Shown here in pieces: positions 30,028 to 40,214 of a stretch of DNA of 64,000 nucleotides. The notes below the pieces were generated by a model that saw nothing but the letters and a program-made list of their open reading frames with translations, was not told the DNA's origin and did not search any database. The stretch is from contig JADJBP010000002.1 in the NCBI GenBank assembly GCA_016703625.1, positions 434,001 through 498,000 of the forward strand, written 5' to 3'. Each line of letters begins with the position of its first letter. Position 1 is the first letter of the stretch. The position numbers were made by a program, and so were the translations under genes. Source of the DNA: Chitinophagaceae bacterium (GTDB lineage Bacteria; Bacteroidota; Bacteroidia; Chitinophagales; Chitinophagaceae).

Positions 30028-33000
30028 ATGAACCTGGAAATGCTGATGAACGGATATGCCAATGATCCCCGCTGTTTTACAATAGTGGACAGGATCACTG
30101 CATCCCAACCCCAACAAATTCAGCTTACAGGACTGCATGGAAGTGCTGCTTCATTCATTGTTTCGGCGGTTTTTAACCATCCTTCGGCATCGCAGTTAAA
30201 CCATCTTATTATATTGCGGGATGCAGAAGAAGCTGCCTATTTTCACAATACACTTGAGAATATAACGAGCGCCTTAAACCTGTTTTATTTCCCTTCGCCG
30301 TTTAAAAATAAAAAAAATTACAGGCTGCTTAACCCCAGTCATGTAATGTTAAGAACTGAATGCCTTACCCGTTTTTCCAACCCATTGGGTAAAAACCGGG
30401 TGGGTGCCATCATAACCTACCCGGAAGCATTATTTGAAAAAGTGGTGTTACCCAAAACATTATCAGACAATATCATTTCCATCAAACAGGGCGATACGAT
30501 CGATACCAATGCCATTTACGAAAAATTTGTGAGCTATGGATTTAAACGTACCGATTTTGTATATGAACCCGGCCAGTTTGCCGTTCGTGGAGGTATTCTT
30601 GATATGTACTCCTTTGGCAACGAAAAACCATACCGGGTAGAGTTGTTTGGCAACGAGGTTGACAGCATCCGCATTTTTGACCCGGAAACCCAGCTGAGTG
30701 AAAGAAAATTACTGCAGGTAAGCATCATTCCCAACCTTACCGCCCTGCAGGCTGGTATTGAAGCAGAATTTGATGCCGGTGATAAAGTTTCTATCCTGGA
30801 ATTTTTACCTGAAAATACAGTGGTATGGAGTGAGGATTGGAATTTCATAAAAGAAAAAATAGAACAACAGGAAGAAGACCTGCAACTTTACCTCGAGTTG
30901 CTGAAACAGAACCCGGTTAGTATTGCTGCATCAGATGAAGAAGATAATTACTTATCAAAGACGGAAGTGATTGAAACTGATTTTTTAAATGCTGCAATAC
31001 TTGAACAACAAATACTTAACCGGCATGTTATTGAGTTGGGAAATAAAGCGCACTTCGCCACGATCAATGAACAACGAACAACGGTCAATTTTGCAACCAA
31101 AGAACAACCCGCCTTTAACCGAAATTTCGATTTCTTAATAAAAAATCTTAAGGAATACGAAGCGAAGCAATACAATATTTATCTGTTTGCTGAAAACCCA
31201 AAACAGCTGGAACGGCTTCATGTGATTTTTACTGACCTGGCCACAGGCCCCGGTGGGAAAGCTGAGATCAATGTTATTCCTATACCCACTTCCATTCACG
31301 AAGGATTTATTGACGAGCGGGAACTGCAGCCCGGCGATTATATTACACACATTGACCATGGAGTCGGCGTGTACAGCGGTTTACAGAAGATAGAGGCAAA
31401 TGGCAGGATGCAGGAAGCCGTGCGCATTCAATATAAGGACGGTGACCTGCTGTATGTAAATATTTCTTCCTTACATAAAATAAGCAAGTACAGCGGCAAA
31501 GAAGGAACGGTTCCTAAAATGAATAAGCTGGGCAGCGATGTTTGGAACAAACTGAAAGACAAAACCAAAAAGCAGGTAAAGGATATTGCTACCGACCTGA
31601 TCAAATTATATGCCCAGCGCAAGAGCCGGGAAGGATTTGCACACAGCCCGGATAATTACATGCAAACCGAACTTGAAGCCAGTTTTATTTATGAAGACAC
31701 ACCCGACCAGGGCAAAGCAACTGAAGATGTAAAACGGGATATGGAAAAACCATCGCCCACGGACAGGCTGGTATGCGGTGACGTGGGCTTTGGTAAAACT
31801 GAGATCGCCATCCGCGCCGCCTTTAAAAGCTGCTGTGATGGAAAACAGGCTGCTGTTTTGGTGCCCACTACCATCCTGGCCTACCAGCATTATAAAACAT
31901 TTGGTGACCGCTTAAAGGATTTCCCGGTAACGGTGGATTTTATCAACCGTTTTAAATCGGCCAAAGAGAAAAAAGAAACCCTGCAAAAAGTTGCTGAAGG
32001 AAAAACAGACATCATCATTGGCACCCATGCATTGCTGGGCAAAGATGTAAAATTCAAAGACCTTGGCATTATGATCATTGATGAGGAGCAGAAATTTGGT
32101 GTGGCGGCAAAAGAAAAATTAAAACAGCTGAGAACAACCGTTGATTCACTAACACTAACGGCAACGCCAATACCAAGAACCCTGCAATTCAGCCTGATGG
32201 GTGCCCGTGACCTGAGCATCATCAATACGCCACCGCCCAACCGCCAGCCCATTCAGACCGAAGTGATGGTCTTTAATGAAGATGCCATCCGCGATATCAT
32301 TTATTATGAAACGGAAAGGGGCGGACAGGTTTTCTTTATCCATAACCGGGTAAAGGGCTTGGCCGAGATGAAGGAATTTATACAGGGGCTTTGCCCGGAT
32401 GTAAGTATAGCCTATGCCCACGGACAGATGGATGGAGACGACCTGGAAGATACCATCCTCGACTTTATGGATAAAAAATATGATGTGCTGGTTTGTACCA
32501 ATATTGTGGAGAGCGGTGTTGACATTCCTAATGTAAATACCATCATTGTAAACAATGCCCACCAGTTTGGCCTGAGCGACCTGCACCAGCTAAGGGGAAG
32601 GGTTGGCCGCAGCAATAAAAAAGCATTCTGTTACCTGTTTGCGCCACCCATGAGCACTTTACCTGTTGACAGCCGAAAGCGCCTGAGTACACTGGAGCAA
32701 TACAGCGACCTGGGCAGTGGATTCCAGATCGCCATGAGGGACCTGGACATACGCGGCGCCGGCAATATGCTGGGAGGAGAACAAAGCGGTTTTATTGCCG
32801 AGATCGGTTTTGAAATGTACCAGAAAATTTTAGACGAAGCCATACGTGAATTAAAAAGAACCGAATTCAAAGAATTATACAAGGAAGAGATCGCACAACA
32901 GGATGATTTTGTAACCGACTGCAGTATAGATACTGATCTTGAAATTTTAATACCCGACAGTTATGTGGAAAGTATTACCGAAAGATTATCACTGTACAGC

Positions 33001-33372
33001 AGGCTGGATAATTGCGAAAATGAAGAAGACCTTACCGCTTTTCATGCTGAAATGACCGACCGGTTCGGTCCAATACCTGCACCCGTGGAAGACCTGTTCA
33101 CCACCGTGCGTTGCCGGAGACTTGCCGTGGAACTGGGTTTTGAAAAACTGTTCTTAAAAAATGATACCCTCAGGTGTTTCTTTGTAAGCAACCCCGACTC
33201 GCCTTATTTTCAAAGTGATATCTTTAACGGCATTCTGTTGTTTTTACAAACCGGCACCAACAAGGGGAAATTAAAACAGGTTGGCAAGAACGGGATACTG
33301 GTAGTGGAGAGTATAAAAACGATGCATGAATTATTTTCTTTTTTAGATAAGATGAAAAAGAGCATTCCATAA
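30028..33372 (+). CDS. mfd: transcription-repair coupling factor
   Basis: A DNA translocase that removes RNA polymerase stalled at lesions and recruits UvrA. The intact 1,114-residue protein has the expected order: UvrB-homology modules (GVRGGILDMY-like segment AVRGGILDMYSFG near 190), a CarD-like RNA-polymerase interaction domain (ELQPGDYITHIDHGVGVYSGL near 430), and the helicase motor. The motor shows Walker A GDVGFGKTE near 584, DEEQ near 684, LTATPIPRTL near 710 and GRVGRSNKKAF near 855. A C-terminal TRCF domain follows. Residues near 345-355 (INEQRTTVN) are encoded by a repeat-like phrase, described separately. Confidence 0.97.
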   Translation: MNLEMLMNGYANDPRCFTIVDRITASQPQQIQLTGLHGSAASFIVSAVFNHPSASQLNHLIILRDAEEAAYFHNTLENITSALNLFYFPSPFKNKKNYRLLNPSHVMLRTECLTRFSNPLGKNRVGAIITYPEALFEKVVLPKTLSDNIISIKQGDTIDTNAIYEKFVSYGFKRTDFVYEPGQFAVRGGILDMYSFGNEKPYRVELFGNEVDSIRIFDPETQLSERKLLQVSIIPNLTALQAGIEAEFDAGDKVSILEFLPENTVVWSEDWNFIKEKIEQQEEDLQLYLELLKQNPVSIAASDEEDNYLSKTEVIETDFLNAAILEQQILNRHVIELGNKAHFATINEQRTTVNFATKEQPAFNRNFDFLIKNLKEYEAKQYNIYLFAENPKQLERLHVIFTDLATGPGGKAEINVIPIPTSIHEGFIDERELQPGDYITHIDHGVGVYSGLQKIEANGRMQEAVRIQYKDGDLLYVNISSLHKISKYSGKEGTVPKMNKLGSDVWNKLKDKTKKQVKDIATDLIKLYAQRKSREGFAHSPDNYMQTELEASFIYEDTPDQGKATEDVKRDMEKPSPTDRLVCGDVGFGKTEIAIRAAFKSCCDGKQAAVLVPTTILAYQHYKTFGDRLKDFPVTVDFINRFKSAKEKKETLQKVAEGKTDIIIGTHALLGKDVKFKDLGIMIIDEEQKFGVAAKEKLKQLRTTVDSLTLTATPIPRTLQFSLMGARDLSIINTPPPNRQPIQTEVMVFNEDAIRDIIYYETERGGQVFFIHNRVKGLAEMKEFIQGLCPDVSIAYAHGQMDGDDLEDTILDFMDKKYDVLVCTNIVESGVDIPNVNTIIVNNAHQFGLSDLHQLRGRVGRSNKKAFCYLFAPPMSTLPVDSRKRLSTLEQYSDLGSGFQIAMRDLDIRGAGNMLGGEQSGFIAEIGFEMYQKILDEAIRELKRTEFKELYKEEIAQQDDFVTDCSIDTDLEILIPDSYVESITERLSLYSRLDNCENEEDLTAFHAEMTDRFGPIPAPVEDLFTTVRCRRLAVELGFEKLFLKNDTLRCFFVSNPDSPYFQSDIFNGILLFLQTGTNKGKLKQVGKNGILVVESIKTMHELFSFLDKMKKSIP
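31059..31093. repeat. phrase-like sequence inside mfd
   Basis: Within the mfd reading frame the DNA reads GATCAATGAACAACGAACAA followed by CGGTCAATTTTG. This tandem AACAACGAACAAC wording resembles the intergenic elements of this window (compare GAACAAGGAACAAGG in the nuo operon). It is in frame and falls in a weakly conserved linker. Confidence 0.45.
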
Positions 33373-33374
33373 AT

Positions 33375-35293
33375 TTAACGGATCAACATGACTGTGCCTT
33401 GCCGCTCAACAACCAGTCCACGGTAATCAATGCCACTTGCAATAACGACATATACCCCGCTGTTCTGTTGTTTACCGTTAAAAGTTCCATCCCAGCCATT
33501 CAGAAAATCGGTTGTGTAAAATACCTGCTGGCCGAAACGGTTAAAAATTTTCAGGTATTTAAACTCCCTGATGCCGACCGGTTTTCCTTTGTACAGGTCA
33601 TTCAATCCGTCGCCGTTTGGTGTAAAGGCATTGGGTAAATAAATTTCGGGAGCCTGGTAAACCTGTATGGTTATATCATCAAAACTTTCGCAGCCGATGG
33701 GTGTATAAGCTCTTACGGTGTAGGTATACGTTTGCGTACCGGTTAACAGGGCTACAGGGTTTGCAATGTTTGGATCATTGAGCCCGGTTGCGGGAGTCCA
33801 TTCATAATTTACTCCCCCGCTTGCCTGTAATTGTAAAGGCTGGCCGGATGCTATAATGGTATCATTACCGGCAAATGCCTGGGTACTGTAAATTTTGATA
33901 TTTTTTGGGGGCAGATCAGTTATACAGCCATTGGCTGCCACAGCTCTTAAATTTACAGGAAATGTTCCACCGGCTGTATACACATACATTGTATCTTTTG
34001 CGTTTGACATGCCGCCATCGCCAAATGTCCATTTCCAATCAGTAACATTACCTGAATTGTCGGTAGCCGTAAATGGTACCGGTATATTTTTACAGGCATC
34101 ATTAAAGGTAAAACTTACATCCGGTGCAGGGCTGATCAAAATAGTTTTAACAGCAGTATCACTTGCACATCCGGCATTACTGGTTGTAACCAGCTGAATG
34201 GTTTGAGCGCCTGCCGTAAAGACCCGTTCAGGATTCTGCAGATTGCTCCATACTGTTCCGTTATGGATCCAGTTCCATTGATTGGGAACTCCTACAGCAA
34301 CCAAAGTTGAATCGGTAAACTGAACATTCAATCCTGTGCAAAGTGGGTTGCTGTAACCAAAATTTGCCAATGGTTTACTGCCGATCTGCACAACCTTTGT
34401 ATTTGTTGCTTCGCATCCATCTGCCCCGATTACTTTTTGTTTAACGGTATAATCACCAGCAGCAATATAGGTATGTACCGGGTTTAAATTAACGGAATCT
34501 ACAGGACTGCCATCTCCAAAATCCCAATAAAATTTTACAATGGGCGTAAAGGAAATGGTTGAATAGTAAAATGTTACCGGTATATTTATACATCTTTTTT
34601 GGTTTGCACTAAAATTAAATGCCGGATTTAAGGCGATCTTAAATTTCTGTAGATTATTTTCCCCACCGGTAGCCCCGGTAAATCCCCAGTACACAAAAGG
34701 GTCACCGGAAAATACATCAGTTACAAAATCCTTTACTACAGAAAGCCTTAAGCTGCCGTCAACCGCTGCAGTTAAGGTTTTGGAGGAGGCATTCCATACA
34801 ATTCGCAGTGAATGCCAGTTTCCATCTTCAATATTATCATTACCATTTAGAGCTGTAACCGGGCCTGCAATATTATTAACCGTGGTATGACTGATATCTC
34901 CATTTAGCTGAACAGCAATATGATCAAAAGCAGGATCATTGTTATTCCCGTTCTCATAGGTGTCGATGATCACCCCTACTGCAGGTGTTATGCCTTCATA
35001 TCCCATGCCTCCACCACTTGATCCAACACTGGTACTCACCGGCTGCAGCACAAATGCAATACCATCAGCGCCCGGGGAATTATTACTGCCCAACAGCACA
35101 TCAAAATTAAAATCGAAAGATTGGGTAAGATCTATTTTTATATTATTCCATACAGAGCCTCCCTGCCAGTTAACTGCAGCTGTTAAGGTGTATTCATTAC
35201 AGGCATCCCGGGTTGCATTTCCATTGAGCGTATATTGGGCAAACAGGTTCTGGCAAAAGAAAAGTAAAAAATAAGGGTCAGTATTTTTTGCAT
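33375..35293 (-). CDS. secreted lectin-like PKD protein with T9SS type B (gliding-motility-type) C-terminal domain (one frameshift in signal peptide)
   Basis: About 639 residues. After the signal peptide comes an L-type-lectin-like beta-sandwich (near residues 25-235, with DGIAFVLQP and the GGGMGYEGI loop). Two or more PKD-type domains follow (YWDFGDGSPVDSVN near 262, WKWTFGDGG near 435), then the type B sorting domain (YLPNAFTPNGDGLNDLY near 560 to GTVMLIR at the end). The open frame begins at an ATG at 35297 with a poor signal sequence. The ATG at 35293 in the next frame gives MQKILTLIF, and adding one T to the T run near 35268 joins it to LLFFCQNLFAQ, an excellent signal peptide. I therefore prefer 35293. 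It is probably a surface adhesin; the ligand is unknown. Confidence 0.85.
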
Positions 35294-35342
35294 TCATACT
35301 TATATCAGGTATAAAATTAAACTTTATTTACGGTGATACATC

Positions 35343-37241
35343 CTAATCTTTCTTCATCACGATCTTTTCGTTCATATCAGCCAATACCTGTTTTTTAAAA
35401 TCAACCAATTTTGAGTAATCGGCAGCCTTGATAACCCTGTCTTTAATTTGCAGTATTGCAATTGTTGTAAGTGTCCGGGTGGCTGCATCCCAGCTGTAAT
35501 TACAGGTATACTGAGCAAAAGGAAACTGTACAGATTTGTTGCCTGGCCTGGCTTCCAGTGAAAAGCCGGCCGGGAATATATACACGGTTGTATCCAGCAC
35601 CTGGTATGGCCTTGTAAAATAATAATCCCTTACCCGCTTTTCATATTCCGGCACCTCTTCATCAAAAACGGGATAGAGCCTGGCTTCAAAAAAAAGTTTA
35701 TTGCCGGCATTAAATGAATAAATTTTTTCATAGGCCATGACCGCCTCAACCCGGTAAGGATTGTTTTTTTGTTTTGAATTGCTGATCTCAAAAACATCCG
35801 GGTGCTTCCATTCCATATTGGTCAGAAAATATTTCTTTTTATCATCTTCTGCCAGGTCGTGATAATACATCAGTACATCATTCCTGCTGTCGCCATACAG
35901 GGTACCGGATGTTTTTACTTTAGCGCCACCGTCTTCATTAACGGCAATCACCGTATGTATACTTTCGGTATTGTTTTTATAATTACTCACGGGTGTATTT
36001 ACCAACACACCTCCCTCATCTGTGATCATCATGGCTTTACGGTTTTCGGTCCAGTCGCCCAGTTCCCCAAAGGGCAGTGTAGTACTGGTACACTCCAGCC
36101 ATATAGTATCTTTTTGCTGCGGAATATTAAGTATAACGTGGTTAAAATAATTGGCCGAAAAATCTTCATGCACATTCCGGGGCATTGTACTGCCCTGGAT
36201 GATCACCAGGTTGGATTTAACATCAACTGCATCCAGTGCTGATTTTAAATAATTGCTCAGTGCCTTGCAGTCGCCATACTTTTTATCGTCAACAAAACTT
36301 GCCGGGAATGGCCTGAGCCCGCCTATGCCCAGTTGTATACTGACATACCGCATGTTGTGCTGCATATAGTTATATAGTATTGCTGCTTTTTCTTTACTGC
36401 CGTTTGCCGTTTTTACCATGTCGCGGTAAAAATTCTTTTTATCTTCTGAAAGGCCGGTTGTTTTGGCATATAGGATATTTATCCACGATACAATATTTTC
36501 TCAGGTACTCATGTCACCTTGATAATCATCCAGTTGAAATTTATTGGGTGCAATAAAAACAAAAGGTTCGTATGCATAAGCTGAGCCGCTGTATTTCTCA
36601 AGTTTATAAGCCTTTGCATTTTTCAATTCCCACCTGTAAATATCTTTATTACCGGTCCTGGTAATTTCGGGCTGCATAGCTGTATTAACCATTTTATACC
36701 TGACTCCCGGATCGTCCGGCACTTCCACTTCAAAAACCGAATGTTGTACAGATTGCCAGGGTGGATGCATCCGGTAACCGGGTAAACTAAAAATACCCTT
36801 GTATTTTATGCTGTAATTAAATTCTACGGTTAACGGGTATGTTGGCGCATTCACGTAAAAATAAGTAAGCTTCCCTTCCGGTACCAGGCCCTCTCCGTAA
36901 TTTTCGGTTTTCATATCTTTTTTGGTGTACGTATTCCTTTTATTTCCCAGCAGGTCATAGGTTCTTATTTCTGCATCATCCAGCATATCAAACTTATCCG
37001 AAAATTTTTCAAAAGCAAGATTCCATTTAGCCTGTTCGTTCATCACTGTAAAGACCTGCCGCACTTCATACCTGGCGGTATTTTTATCTTTAACAGTCAG
37101 TTTAATATACTCTTCCCGCATCACCATATTTGCATCTTTTTTTAATGAATCGGGAATGGTAAGGGCAGAATATATATTCAGTTGGGCATGACTGCAAGGA
37201 ATTGCAAGGAAAAACAATAAAAGCGCAGTAACTATTTTCAT
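35343..37241 (-). CDS. exported DUF3857/transglutaminase-like protein (in-frame TGA)
   Basis: A 632-codon frame starting with a good signal peptide (MKIVTALLLFFLAIPCSHAQ). Residues about 25-245 form a DUF3857 beta domain. Residues about 285-400 form a transglutaminase-like cysteine-peptidase fold (YVSIQLGIGGLRPFPASFVDDKKYGDCKAL, the Cys in KYGDCKAL being the likely nucleophile, with His in NHVILNIP). A DUF3858-like beta domain closes the protein. The two halves are in the same reading frame but separated by a TGA at 36501-36503, where the surrounding ST-x-ENIVSWIN would fit Trp (TGG). The cause could be a base-call error, a nonsense mutation or readthrough. The enzyme function is not established for this family. 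Confidence 0.8.
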
Positions 37242-37307
37242 AAATGGATCAGATAGTTTTGATGCTGAAAATTAGTATTAATTATTAATACAGTTCCCCG
37301 TTTTTAA

Positions 37308-37346
37308 AACAAAAAAAGGCCATCCCGTTAATACGGAATGGCCTTC
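37308..37346 (-). terminator. intrinsic terminator after the 66-residue gene
   Basis: AAGGCCATCCCGT (37316-37328) pairs with ACGGAATGGCCTT (37333-37345), with one mismatch and a four-base loop. On the minus strand the hairpin is followed by a T run, placing it 21 bases downstream of the small gene. Confidence 0.85.
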
Positions 37347-37366
37347 ATACATTTTAAGGTCAAATA

Positions 37367-37567
37367 TTACCAGGCTTTTTTAGCCACCCCGTTTTTAACG
37401 GCTTCCAGTGCTGTAGCTTCGCTAAGCATGGTGGTCATTTTATTTCCTTTTCCGTCGTTGCCCTGGGCCATATAGCCCCCACGGGAAGTTTTGGTTATTA
37501 CTGCATCCTGCATTGGAACGTTTTTTTCCTTTGTTTTCATGCAATAGGCTGTTAGCATTTTTGACAT
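37367..37567 (-). CDS. small conserved-looking protein (66 residues)
   Basis: A short basic cytosolic protein with no signal peptide. The opening TAYCMKTKEK followed by a Gly/Lys-rich turn (GNDGKGNKM) loosely resembles the AYCVKCK start of DUF5679-type zinc-ribbon proteins, but only one of the cysteines is present, so a metal site is unlikely. It has its own terminator downstream, and an unusually structured 300-base region upstream. Both argue that it is a real, independently expressed gene. Function unknown. Confidence 0.6.
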   Translation of the reverse strand: MSKMLTAYCMKTKEKNVPMQDAVITKTSRGGYMAQGNDGKGNKMTTMLSEATALEAVKNGVAKKAW

Positions 37568-37883
37568 TTTAATGAATTTATATGGTTAGTAAATATGGAT
37601 GTAGGAATTCGCCCTCAAGCGAGTTCTTACTTAAGAACAGGCTACAAGCTACTAAAAATATTGGTTTTGGCAAAAACCCACAACGTAAACCAGCTTGAAA
37701 ATAGCCTGTTTTGAACGGGTTTATCCCCAAACCGGTTTTTGGAGTTTACTACGTAAAACCGAGGTTTTTCAACAATCCAACCCGCTGAAACAGCTATTAA
37801 TATTAGTAAAAGGCTTAACAGACAATACTTTAGCTAAAACATATATAAAAGCAGGTATTTTACCTGTTCCATATAAACGGGTA
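37568..37883. other. 316-base gap with clustered stem-loops, possible structured leader or small RNA
   Basis: No credible gene is present. Four pairings cluster here: GTTCTT/AAGAAC (37623-37638); AACAGGCTACAAGCT (37636-37650) with AGCTTG and TAGCCTGTT (37692-37710), a long bulged stem; CGGTTTT/AAAACCG (37733-37761); and CGGGTT/AACCCG (37716-37784) enclosing it. The region lies between the gyrB terminator and the small gene's start. It could be that gene's 5' leader (minus strand) or an independent RNA on either strand. Confidence 0.4.
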
Positions 37884-37907
37884 TAAAAAAAGGGGCAAGA
37901 GCCCCTT
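37884..37907 (-). terminator. intrinsic terminator after gyrB
   Basis: AAGGGGC and GCCCCTT form a perfect seven-base stem with an AAGA loop. On the minus strand it runs directly into seven T residues, 68 bases downstream of the gyrB stop. Confidence 0.85.
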
Positions 37908-37974
37908 AAAATTGTGGTAAAATATATTAATATTATTTTTAAAAAAGCTTGATTTTAGCTTAAAAAATGCCTTT

Positions 37975-39954
37975 TTACACGTCGATCTTGGCATACTTGG
38001 CATGGGTTTCAATAAATTCCCGGCGTGGCGGAACCTCATCTCCCATCAACATACTGAACACACGGTCGGCCTCAGCTGAACTTTCAATAGTAACCTGTTT
38101 TAAGGTACGTGTTGCCGGGTTCATGGTAGTTTCCCAAAGCTGTTCAGCGTTCATTTCTCCCAAACCCTTGTATCGTTGTGTGTTTACACTGTCGTCTTTC
38201 CCCTGGCCGAATTGTTTGATCAGTGCTTTTCTTTCTTCATCATCCCAGGCATAGGCCTGATCTTTTCCTTTTTTAACAAGATACAATGGCGGCTGTGCAA
38301 TAAATACGAAGCCCTGCTCAACCAGTTCTTTCATATAACGGAATATGAAGGTTAATATCAGCGTTGCAATATGACTGCCATCCACATCGGCATCCGTCAT
38401 GATGATCAGTTTATGATAACGCAGTTTTGAAAGATCCAGGGCTTTGGGATCATCGGGAGTACCGATCTTTACGCCCAGTGCTGTGAACATATTGCGTATC
38501 TCCTCGTTGTCGTAAATCTTATGTTCCATGGCTTTCTCCACGTTCAATATCTTACCCCGTAAAGGCAGTATGGCCTGGTAACTTCTGTCACGGCCCTGTT
38601 TGGCAGTTCCACCGGCCGAGTCACCCTCCACCAGGTACAGTTCACAACGATGCGGGTCTTTTTCACTGCAATCGGCCAGTTTACCGGGTAATCCACCGCC
38701 GGTGAGTACACTCTTACGTTGAACCATTTCCCTGGCCTTTTTGGCGGCTGCCCTTGCCTGTGCTGCAAGTATTACTTTTTGAATAATGGTTTTGGCATCT
38801 TTTGGATTTTCTTCAAGATAAGCTGTTAAAACCCGGCTTAAAGTAGAATCCACAACACCCATTACTTCATTGTTACCCAGTTTGGTCTTTGTCTGTCCTT
38901 CAAACTGCGGCTCGGGAACTTTAACCGAAATGATGGCGCTTAATCCTTCCCGGAAATCGTCGCCTTCGATCTCAACCTTGGCTTTTTCAAACATGCCTTC
39001 TTTTTCGCCATAACTTTTAAAAACCCTGGTTATGGAACGGCGGAAACCGGCAACATGGGTTCCTCCTTCAATGGTGTTGATGTTATTTACATAGCTGAAC
39101 AGGTGTTCCTGGTACCCGGTATTGTAGATCATGGCTACTTCCACCATTACATTGCTGGCTGCATCATGGCCGTCGCAATAGATCACTGTTGGCAGTAAGG
39201 GATTGCGGTTGGCATTCTTATCAAGCATTTCCACAAACTCAACGATACCTCCCTCACTGTAAAAGGTTTTCGAGTAGGTTTTACCGTCTTCATCCTTTTC
39301 CCTGAGGTCATGCATGTGAATGGTTATCTTCTTATTTAAGAAAGATAATTCCCTTAAACGGGCTTCTAAAATTTCACGGTTATAAACGCTGGCAATAAAA
39401 ATAGACAGGTCGGGCCAGAACTGAACAGTTGTTCCGTGCTTATCTGATTTGCCGATCTCACGTACTGTATATTGCGGTATTCCTTTTGCGTATTCCTGTT
39501 CAAAGGTTTTTCCATCACGGTTAACAACAACGTGTAATTTGCTGCTCAATGCATTTACACAACTTACACCCACACCGTGCAAACCACCGGATACTTTGTA
39601 TGAGTCTTTATCAAACTTTCCGCCTGCATGCAACACAGTCATGACCACTTCCAGTGCACTCCTGTTTTCCTTGGTATGTAACCCCGTAGGGATACCACGG
39701 CCATCATCTTCAACGGTGATGGAATTATCTTCATTAATGGTAACGGTGATGTTCTTACAATACCCGGCAAGGGCCTCATCAATGGAGTTATCCACCACTT
39801 CATAAACCAGGTGGTGCAAACCTTTTACACCAATATCGCCAATATACATGGCGGGCCTTTTGCGTACTGCTTCCAAACCTTCTAAAACCTGTATGCTGTC
39901 TGCACCATAACCAGAGTTGGCGGGAGCAGGAACTGCTGCTGTTTCTGTACTCAT
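37975..39954 (-). CDS. gyrB: DNA gyrase subunit B
   Basis: The ATPase and TOPRIM subunit of DNA gyrase, which introduces negative supercoils. The intact protein is 659 residues, the usual length for Bacteroidota GyrB. GHKL ATPase motifs include EVVDNSIDEALAGYC near 51, DDGRGIP near 81 and GGLHGVGVSCVNAL near 123. The transducer and TOPRIM domains follow (LYLVEGDSAGGTAKQGRDR near 435; IMTDADVDGSHI near 510), ending in the GyrA-binding tail (RYKGLGEMNAEQLWETTM). ParE is the alternative, but the neighbourhood gives no parC, and the opening AVRKRPAMYIGD plus length fit GyrB. Confidence 0.95.
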   Translation of the reverse strand: MSTETAAVPAPANSGYGADSIQVLEGLEAVRKRPAMYIGDIGVKGLHHLVYEVVDNSIDEALAGYCKNITVTINEDNSITVEDDGRGIPTGLHTKENRSALEVVMTVLHAGGKFDKDSYKVSGGLHGVGVSCVNALSSKLHVVVNRDGKTFEQEYAKGIPQYTVREIGKSDKHGTTVQFWPDLSIFIASVYNREILEARLRELSFLNKKITIHMHDLREKDEDGKTYSKTFYSEGGIVEFVEMLDKNANRNPLLPTVIYCDGHDAASNVMVEVAMIYNTGYQEHLFSYVNNINTIEGGTHVAGFRRSITRVFKSYGEKEGMFEKAKVEIEGDDFREGLSAIISVKVPEPQFEGQTKTKLGNNEVMGVVDSTLSRVLTAYLEENPKDAKTIIQKVILAAQARAAAKKAREMVQRKSVLTGGGLPGKLADCSEKDPHRCELYLVEGDSAGGTAKQGRDRSYQAILPLRGKILNVEKAMEHKIYDNEEIRNMFTALGVKIGTPDDPKALDLSKLRYHKLIIMTDADVDGSHIATLILTFIFRYMKELVEQGFVFIAQPPLYLVKKGKDQAYAWDDEERKALIKQFGQGKDDSVNTQRYKGLGEMNAEQLWETTMNPATRTLKQVTIESSAEADRVFSMLMGDEVPPRREFIETHAKYAKIDV

Positions 39955-39999
39955 ATTGTCGTTCTAAATCACTTTTTTTATGTAAAATTCTGATTCGGG

Positions 40000-40007
40000 C
40001 AAAGCTA
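40000..40007 (-). promoter_or_regulatory. -7 promoter box for gyrB
   Basis: The minus strand reads TAGCTTTG, matching TAnnTTTG, followed by C as in the extended consensus, 45 bases before the gyrB ATG. Confidence 0.5.
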
Positions 40008-40191
40008 AGGAAAACAGGCGTTTCGGGCAATAATTAAGGGTTTATTTTAAGATGAATTTATGCACTTGTTTTCACTCAAATTCATGATATACCAGGTAAC
40101 CTTACCATACCCGGATACGCCCTGGAAAACATACCACTCCCGGTATTAACCTTGCCAAACCGGCTACTTATGATGTTTAAACATTCTTTCG

Positions 40192-40199
40192 TATATTTG
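40192..40199 (+). promoter_or_regulatory. -7 promoter box for the araC-family gene
   Basis: TATATTTG followed by C matches the TAnnTTTG element and ends 15 bases before the regulator's ATG at 40215. Confidence 0.5.
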
Positions 40200-40214
40200 C
40201 ATTGAAATTTTTCA

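Noticed and set aside
37695..37886. 63-codon open frame on the plus strand in the gyrB downstream gap
   Set aside because: It has no recognisable family or start context, overlaps the stem-loop cluster and runs into the gyrB terminator.
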